Shown one piece after another: positions 7,335 to 9,189 of a DNA stretch of 9,189 nt. The notes below the pieces were generated by a model, which saw only the letters and a list, made by a program, of their open reading frames with translations, did not search any database and was not told where the DNA came from. The stretch comes from Candidatus Omnitrophota bacterium (GTDB taxonomy: Bacteria; Omnitrophota; Gorgyraeia; Duberdicusellales; 4484-171), in contig JAFGHG010000121.1 in the NCBI GenBank assembly GCA_016939345.1, forward strand, positions 1 through 9,189, given 5' to 3'. The translations under genes were made by a program, and so were the position numbers. The stretch's first letter is position 1. Every line of letters begins with the position of its first letter.

Positions 7335-8495
7335 TTAACAGCAATAAGTGTGTAGTGCCTGATCAGCGATTATGTCCCAGGAAAAAGCTGATTCTACGGC
7401 TATTCTTCCGTTTCTGCCCATCCAGCGGCTACGCTCAAAATCGGAAAATGCTGTTCCTATGCCCCAGGAGACTGAATCCGGGTTGGGGTAGATTTTAAAA
7501 CCGTTTACCTCGTGCCAGATAAATTCTCCTGGTCCTCCGTTTGAAGAGGCTACTACCGGCTTGCCAGCGCTCCAGGCTTCTAAAATAACTATTCCAAAAG
7601 GCTCATTTCTTGAAGGAACACATACAAGATCGCAAGCCTTATATAGGTCTACCAGCCTCCAGCCGTTATGATAGCCTAGAAATCTGGTTGCATGGTGGAC
7701 TCCTATCTGTTTGGCTCTTTCTTCGACTGACCAGCGCATCTCACCGTCGCCGGCAAAAACGAATTTTGCATCGGGGTAAAATCTTAAAATATTGGGTATT
7801 GCTTCAACTAAAAGATCAGGCCCTTTCTGATAGACCATTCTGCCGACAAATAAAACCACGGGATCCATGGGCCCTATATTATAAAACCTTCTTACAGCTG
7901 CAGGATCTATCCAGCCGTCATACTGGCGGTAATTTACTCCGTTATAAATTACCGAAACTTTCCAGTCAGGCAGATTATACATCCACATGATTTCACCTTT
8001 AAGGGCCTTGGATACTGCAATCACCCGGTCAGAACAAAAGGTGCCATGGCGCTCATGGTCTCTGATGATAGCTGAATTTCCGCCGTAAAAATGATTCCCG
8101 CAGCGGCCGTATTCTGTAGAATGAATAGTTAGTATGGTTTTATGGTTTCTGGCCTGCTTTATCCAGACTACTGAATTTGATGCCAGCCAGTCATGAGCGT
8201 GAATAACATCAAAAGGGCCTACATTATCTTCGATATGGAAAAAACACTGGACAAACGAACGGCACATGTTGTTAATTTCTTCAATGAAATTATGGCTGGA
8301 ATTGAAAGGGCAGCGATGATAATGCACCCCGTGTATCATCTCATGCCATGGCTGGTTATTATTACCAAGGCGGGTAAAGATATGGACTTCATGACCTTTG
8401 CGTTCAAGAGCACAGGCAAGCTCAGTCACGTGAAAGGCAACGCCTCCCACGCTTATAGAATGCATAGATTCCCAAGCAAAAAGTGCAATACGCAT
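7335..8495 (-). CDS. GT4-family glycosyltransferase, probably alpha-glucan related
   Basis: A GT-B retaining glycosyltransferase of 386 residues, a usual GT4 length. The N-terminal Rossmann domain starts MRIALFAWESMHSISVGGVA (1-20), with the glycine-rich loop, then HVTELACALERKGHEV (22-37), DVIHAHDWLASN (96-107) and LTIHSTEYGR (122-131). The C-terminal donor domain has LFVGRMVYQKGPDLLV (215-230), FAGDGEM (247-253) and SRNEPFGIVILEAWSAGKP (295-313), with the E-x7-E pair E298/E306. It ends in the usual C-terminal helix around FSWD (371-374). It lacks the KTGGL loop of GT5 GlgA. Placed in a glycogen operon, it could be a second glucan synthase, a maltose-1-phosphate synthase (GlgM is GT4), or an initiating or trehalose-type transferase; donor and product cannot be read from sequence. 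It starts 12 nt after the CBM48 gene stop. There is no signal peptide or membrane segment. Confidence 0.9.
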   Translation of the reverse strand: MRIALFAWESMHSISVGGVAFHVTELACALERKGHEVHIFTRLGNNNQPWHEMIHGVHYHRCPFNSSHNFIEEINNMCRSFVQCFFHIEDNVGPFDVIHAHDWLASNSVVWIKQARNHKTILTIHSTEYGRCGNHFYGGNSAIIRDHERHGTFCSDRVIAVSKALKGEIMWMYNLPDWKVSVIYNGVNYRQYDGWIDPAAVRRFYNIGPMDPVVLFVGRMVYQKGPDLLVEAIPNILRFYPDAKFVFAGDGEMRWSVEERAKQIGVHHATRFLGYHNGWRLVDLYKACDLVCVPSRNEPFGIVILEAWSAGKPVVASSNGGPGEFIWHEVNGFKIYPNPDSVSWGIGTAFSDFERSRWMGRNGRIAVESAFSWDIIADQALHTYCC

Positions 8496-8507
8496 AATCG
8501 GCTTTAA

Positions 8508-8843
8508 TTATACTTCGATCACTGAGTTCTGGCTCCCGTAGGTATTCCAGGCTGTATTGCTGTTGTTAGGATCATTAATCCAGTTGCCGTCGATAACAAA
8601 CTTATACTCGTATCTTCCCGGCTTAAGGCTGATATCCTTCTCCCAAGTCTTATTAAGCGTCTTTTTTAAAGTAGTTTCTGACCAGTTATTGAAATCGCCG
8701 GCTATAGCTACCTGGCTTGCTTGAGGAGCTTCAATGTAAAATTTGATTTTCTTTGCTTTAGCTGAATCCTTTTTACCTGAAGCAGCACATTTTTTGCTAT
8801 CTGTCATTGTGCTTACCTTGGTTGTTCTCTTTTTTAACACCAC
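8508..8843 (-). CDS. Stand-alone CBM48 / AMPK-beta-type glycogen-binding protein
   Basis: A 111-residue protein from the GTG at 8841-8843. A short basic Lys/Ser-rich tail precedes a single CBM48 (isoamylase early-set) domain over about the last 80 residues. Visible: IKFYIEAPQASQVAIAGDFN, then NWSE; WEKDISLKPGRYEYKFVIDG; NWINDPNN; ending NSVIEV. The tryptophans of NNW and GNW and the lysine of YEYKF match the positions that contact glycogen in AMPK beta. No catalytic domain is attached, unlike GH13 enzymes carrying CBM48. A perfect AAAGGAGGT at 8849-8857 lies 6 nt before this GTG; another GTG follows directly (8838-8840), and the in-frame ATG at 8868-8870 lies upstream of the Shine-Dalgarno and is unlikely. 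It is the first gene of the cluster. A role in anchoring enzymes to glycogen or sensing it is inferred from the domain and context. Confidence 0.88.
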   Translation of the reverse strand: MVLKKRTTKVSTMTDSKKCAASGKKDSAKAKKIKFYIEAPQASQVAIAGDFNNWSETTLKKTLNKTWEKDISLKPGRYEYKFVIDGNWINDPNNSNTAWNTYGSQNSVIEV

Positions 8844-8848
8844 ACTCC

Positions 8849-8857
8849 ACCTCCTTT
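8849..8857 (-). promoter_or_regulatory. Strong Shine-Dalgarno of the CBM48 gene
   Basis: AAAGGAGGT on the minus strand, the strongest ribosome-binding site in the window, 6 nt before GTG (8841-8843) and 9 nt before the next GTG (8838-8840). It decides the start of the first gene and suggests high expression of the glycogen-binding protein. Confidence 0.8.
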
Positions 8858-8954
8858 TAGTGAAACACATCCTTTCGGTAACCTGTCTTGACTCACTTTT
8901 TTACACAGAAATTACCTTACCTTCAAACCTTGCCTTATGTGACTTAAAACCTTA

Positions 8955-8973
8955 AAATGAGAGAGCCTCATTT
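8955..8973. promoter_or_regulatory. Hairpin in the presumed 5' leader of the operon
   Basis: Perfect 7-bp arms AAATGAG and CTCATTT flank a 5-nt loop, about 110 nt upstream of the CBM48 start. On the minus strand it is followed by a short T-run (CTCATTTTAAGG), so it could be a weak attenuator or a protein-binding element. It has too few uridines for a confident terminator. Confidence 0.4.
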
Positions 8974-8994
8974 AAAGAAAAGCACTCCAAATAT

Positions 8995-9000
8995 ACTATA
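8995..9000 (-). promoter_or_regulatory. Candidate -10 box of the operon promoter
   Basis: TATAGT on the minus strand matches TATAAT at five of six positions and lies 4 nt downstream of the 17-bp palindrome. No good -35 hexamer is found at 16-18 bp spacing, so a dedicated activator or another sigma factor would be needed. If correct, the leader before the CBM48 gene is about 145 nt. This is a weak call by eye. Confidence 0.3.
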
Positions 9001-9004
9001 ATCT

Positions 9005-9021
9005 TTATTTACTGTAAATAA
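9005..9021. promoter_or_regulatory. 17-bp perfect palindrome, possible operator
   Basis: TTATTTAC, one central base, then GTAAATAA: perfect 8-bp half-sites at a spacing typical of dimeric repressor sites. It sits directly upstream of the candidate -10 (8995-9000), where a bound protein would overlap the -35 region. The bound factor is unknown, and the region is AT-rich, so chance is possible. Confidence 0.4.
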
Positions 9022-9189
9022 GTAAAAATGCTTATTTTAATGATTATTTTTACCTACACCATATATAGTTCTAAGCATATTCTTGATACTATATATAGGG
9101 GGAAAAAATAAGCTTAAACTAGCTGGGAAATAGCCTTAAATACATAACATATTGATAATAAACTATTTAGGATAGGTTAAAATATAAAA

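Larger units (their letters stand above)
8844..9189. other. AT-rich intergenic region upstream of the operon, no gene seen
   Basis: About 345 bases without a supportable coding region. On the minus strand the leader holds five AAGG tetramers in about 45 nt (roughly 8904-8951), then the CBM48 ribosome-binding site. Further out lie the hairpin (8955-8973), a possible -10 (8995-9000), the palindrome (9005-9021), and two copies of ATATATAG (9061-9068 and 9091-9098) spaced 30 bp apart; because the unit is near-palindromic they also form an inverted pair. No tRNA, terminator or divergent plus-strand gene start is convincing. The region most likely carries the promoter and control sites of the cluster. 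Confidence 0.6.

Noticed and set aside
7610..7990. Plus-strand ORF of 126 codons
   Set aside because: Lies entirely antisense to the well-supported GT4 gene, has no recognisable domain, and is explained by the codon structure of the opposite strand.
8193..8507. Plus-strand ORF of 104 codons
   Set aside because: Antisense to the GT4 N-terminal domain and contains no family motif.
9100..9165. Possible terminator on the minus strand (AAGCTTA followed by six T, with an imperfect upstream arm)
   Set aside because: The stem is only about six pairs with a bulge and a long loop; too weak in AT-rich DNA to call.

Overview
The window is one nearly unbroken minus-strand gene cluster for making and handling glycogen-like alpha-glucan. 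In transcription order (right to left) it holds: a stand-alone CBM48/glycogen-binding protein, a GT4 glycosyltransferase, a 47-codon ORF resembling the tail of that GT4, a DUF4912 protein, a GH57 (DUF1957-type) 1,4-alpha-glucan branching enzyme, a second divergent GH57 protein, GlgA (ADP-glucose-dependent glycogen synthase, GT5), and GlgC (ADP-glucose pyrophosphorylase), which runs off the left edge. No tRNA, rRNA, CRISPR, insertion sequence or phage gene was seen.

The DNA looks bacterial: Shine-Dalgarno sites, GTG and TTG starts, tight operon spacing, moderately AT-rich. The mix of GlgA/GlgC, a GH57 rather than GH13 branching enzyme, DUF4912, a lone CBM48 protein and a GT4 suggests an uncultivated deep-branching bacterium. 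My best guess is Omnitrophota or a relative; this is inferred from gene content and not shown by any marker gene.

Layout: 1-1118 glgC (C-terminus missing); 1119-1222 spacer with inverted 7-bp-period repeats; 1223-2686 glgA; 2700-4139 second GH57; 4123-5781 GH57 branching enzyme, overlapping the previous gene by 17 bp; 5782-5843 spacer with a different 7-bp-period repeat; 5844-7142 DUF4912 protein with a TTG start; 7157-7300 small ORF; 7335-8495 GT4; 8508-8843 CBM48 protein, best started at GTG; 8844-9189 AT-rich leader and promoter region with a 17-bp palindrome and a hairpin but no gene.

Likely joint role: GlgC makes ADP-glucose, GlgA extends alpha-1,4 chains, and the GH57 branching enzyme adds alpha-1,6 branches. 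The second GH57 could trim, transfer or branch chains. The GT4 may be a second glucan or maltosyl synthase. The CBM48 and DUF4912 proteins have no visible catalytic domain and could bind the polymer and organise the enzymes on it. That last idea is the most interesting untested possibility here.
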